Positions 22,479-22,753 of a DNA stretch of 22,753 bases are shown here, piece by piece. Numbering within the stretch: the stretch's first letter is position 1; each line of letters begins with the position of its first letter. The position numbers and the translations under genes are program-made. Source of the stretch: Myxococcales bacterium. GTDB taxonomy: Bacteria; Myxococcota; Polyangia; Polyangiales; Polyangiaceae. The notes under the pieces were generated by a model. It was not told the DNA's origin and searched no databases. It saw only the letters and a list, made by a program, of their open reading frames with translations. The stretch lies in NCBI GenBank assembly GCA_020430865.1, contig JAGQIY010000063.1, positions 1-22,753 of the forward strand, read 5' to 3'.

Positions 22479-22753
22479 TCAGGACGCCCAGTCGCGGCGC
22501 ATCGTTTCGAGGGACAGCAGCAGCTCGTGGGCGCCGGACTTCCGCGCCACCTCGATGGCCTCGTTGATGTACTCGAACGCCTCGTCCGAGCGCTTGCGGC
22601 CGTGAGCCACGTGCGCCAGCGCGCTCAGCACCCGGGCGCGATCGGTCCCACTGGGTCCCGCCAGATCCAGCGCCTCGCGCAGCACGCCCTCGGCGTCACT
22701 GAAGTTGCCCGCTCGCGTCAGGGCGTCTCCCAGCTTGCGGCTGAAGATCAACA
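22479..22753 (-). CDS. TPR-repeat protein, partial (N-terminus outside window)
   Basis: Only the last 91 or so residues are visible; the gene continues past the right edge. Two tetratricopeptide-like helix pairs are seen: one around KLGDALTRAGNFSDAEGVLR with the following AldLa-type end, and one around ALAHVAHGRKRSDEAFEYIN with the EAIEVA end, each with the small-residue and Ala/Gly spacing of TPRs. Such tails often end long protein-kinase or regulator proteins in myxobacteria, but nothing here shows which. It lies 88 bp upstream of the App1-like gene on the same strand. Confidence 0.75.
   Translation of the reverse strand, partial: LIFSRKLGDALTRAGNFSDAEGVLREALDLAGPSGTDRARVLSALAHVAHGRKRSDEAFEYINEAIEVARKSGAHELLLSLETMRRDWAS

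Noticed and set aside
1..22753. Mobile elements, CRISPR arrays, tRNA, rRNA or phage genes
   Set aside because: No transposase, integrase, direct-repeat array, cloverleaf-like stretch or phage gene was seen on either strand. The coding bias looks uniform.

Overview
The window looks like a chromosomal segment from a GC-rich myxobacterium-type Deltaproteobacterium (Polyangia/Sorangiineae-like). This is inferred from strongly GC-biased third codon positions, several long lipoprotein genes with Ala/Ser/Pro-rich linkers, a cysteine-rich lipoprotein typical of that group, a giant lipoprotein metzincin and a SerB with two ACT domains. I see no rRNA, tRNA, insertion sequence, integrase, CRISPR array, phage gene or recognisable biosynthetic cluster. 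It reads as ordinary host chromosome rather than an island.

Layout. 1-787 (minus): an antibiotic-biosynthesis-monooxygenase (ABM) domain protein followed by a pirin with a Tat/lipoprotein-like signal, cut by the window edge; a 15-bp palindrome lies upstream. 1002-2213 (plus): SerB. 2246-3466 (minus): a lipoprotein alpha/beta-hydrolase, divergent from a helical protein of uncertain family (3501-4262, plus). 4289-6129 (minus): a pectinacetylesterase-family lipoprotein translationally coupled to a class I O-methyltransferase. 6467-9243 (plus): a HpnA-like NAD-dependent epimerase, a four-helix membrane protein (DUF4345-like) and a Cys-rich lipoprotein. 9289-10254 (minus) and 10352-11305 (plus): a diiron ferritin-like protein divergent from a PlsC-type acyltransferase. 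11406-18618 (minus): a 1616-aa metzincin lipoprotein, then a helical lipoprotein, YggX, a TerB-like protein and a lytic-transglycosylase-like protein. 19000-22753 (minus): HisD, a SUKH (SMI1/KNR4) protein, an App1-like HAD phosphatase and the C-terminal end of a TPR protein.

How the genes work together. Most are single-function housekeeping or envelope genes. SerB and HisD act in amino-acid biosynthesis, and both stand apart from the other genes of their pathways. At least six products carry a lipobox or export signal, so envelope and extracellular hydrolysis dominates. The clearest regulatory signals are a sigma-54-type promoter (18688-18703) in front of the metzincin gene, a strong intrinsic terminator (13708-13737) just behind it, and the palindrome at 855-869 in front of the ABM-pirin pair. 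No coherent new multi-gene system is evident. The best leads are the sigma-54-linked metzincin unit, the exported pirin/ABM pair and the diiron protein/acyltransferase divergent pair.
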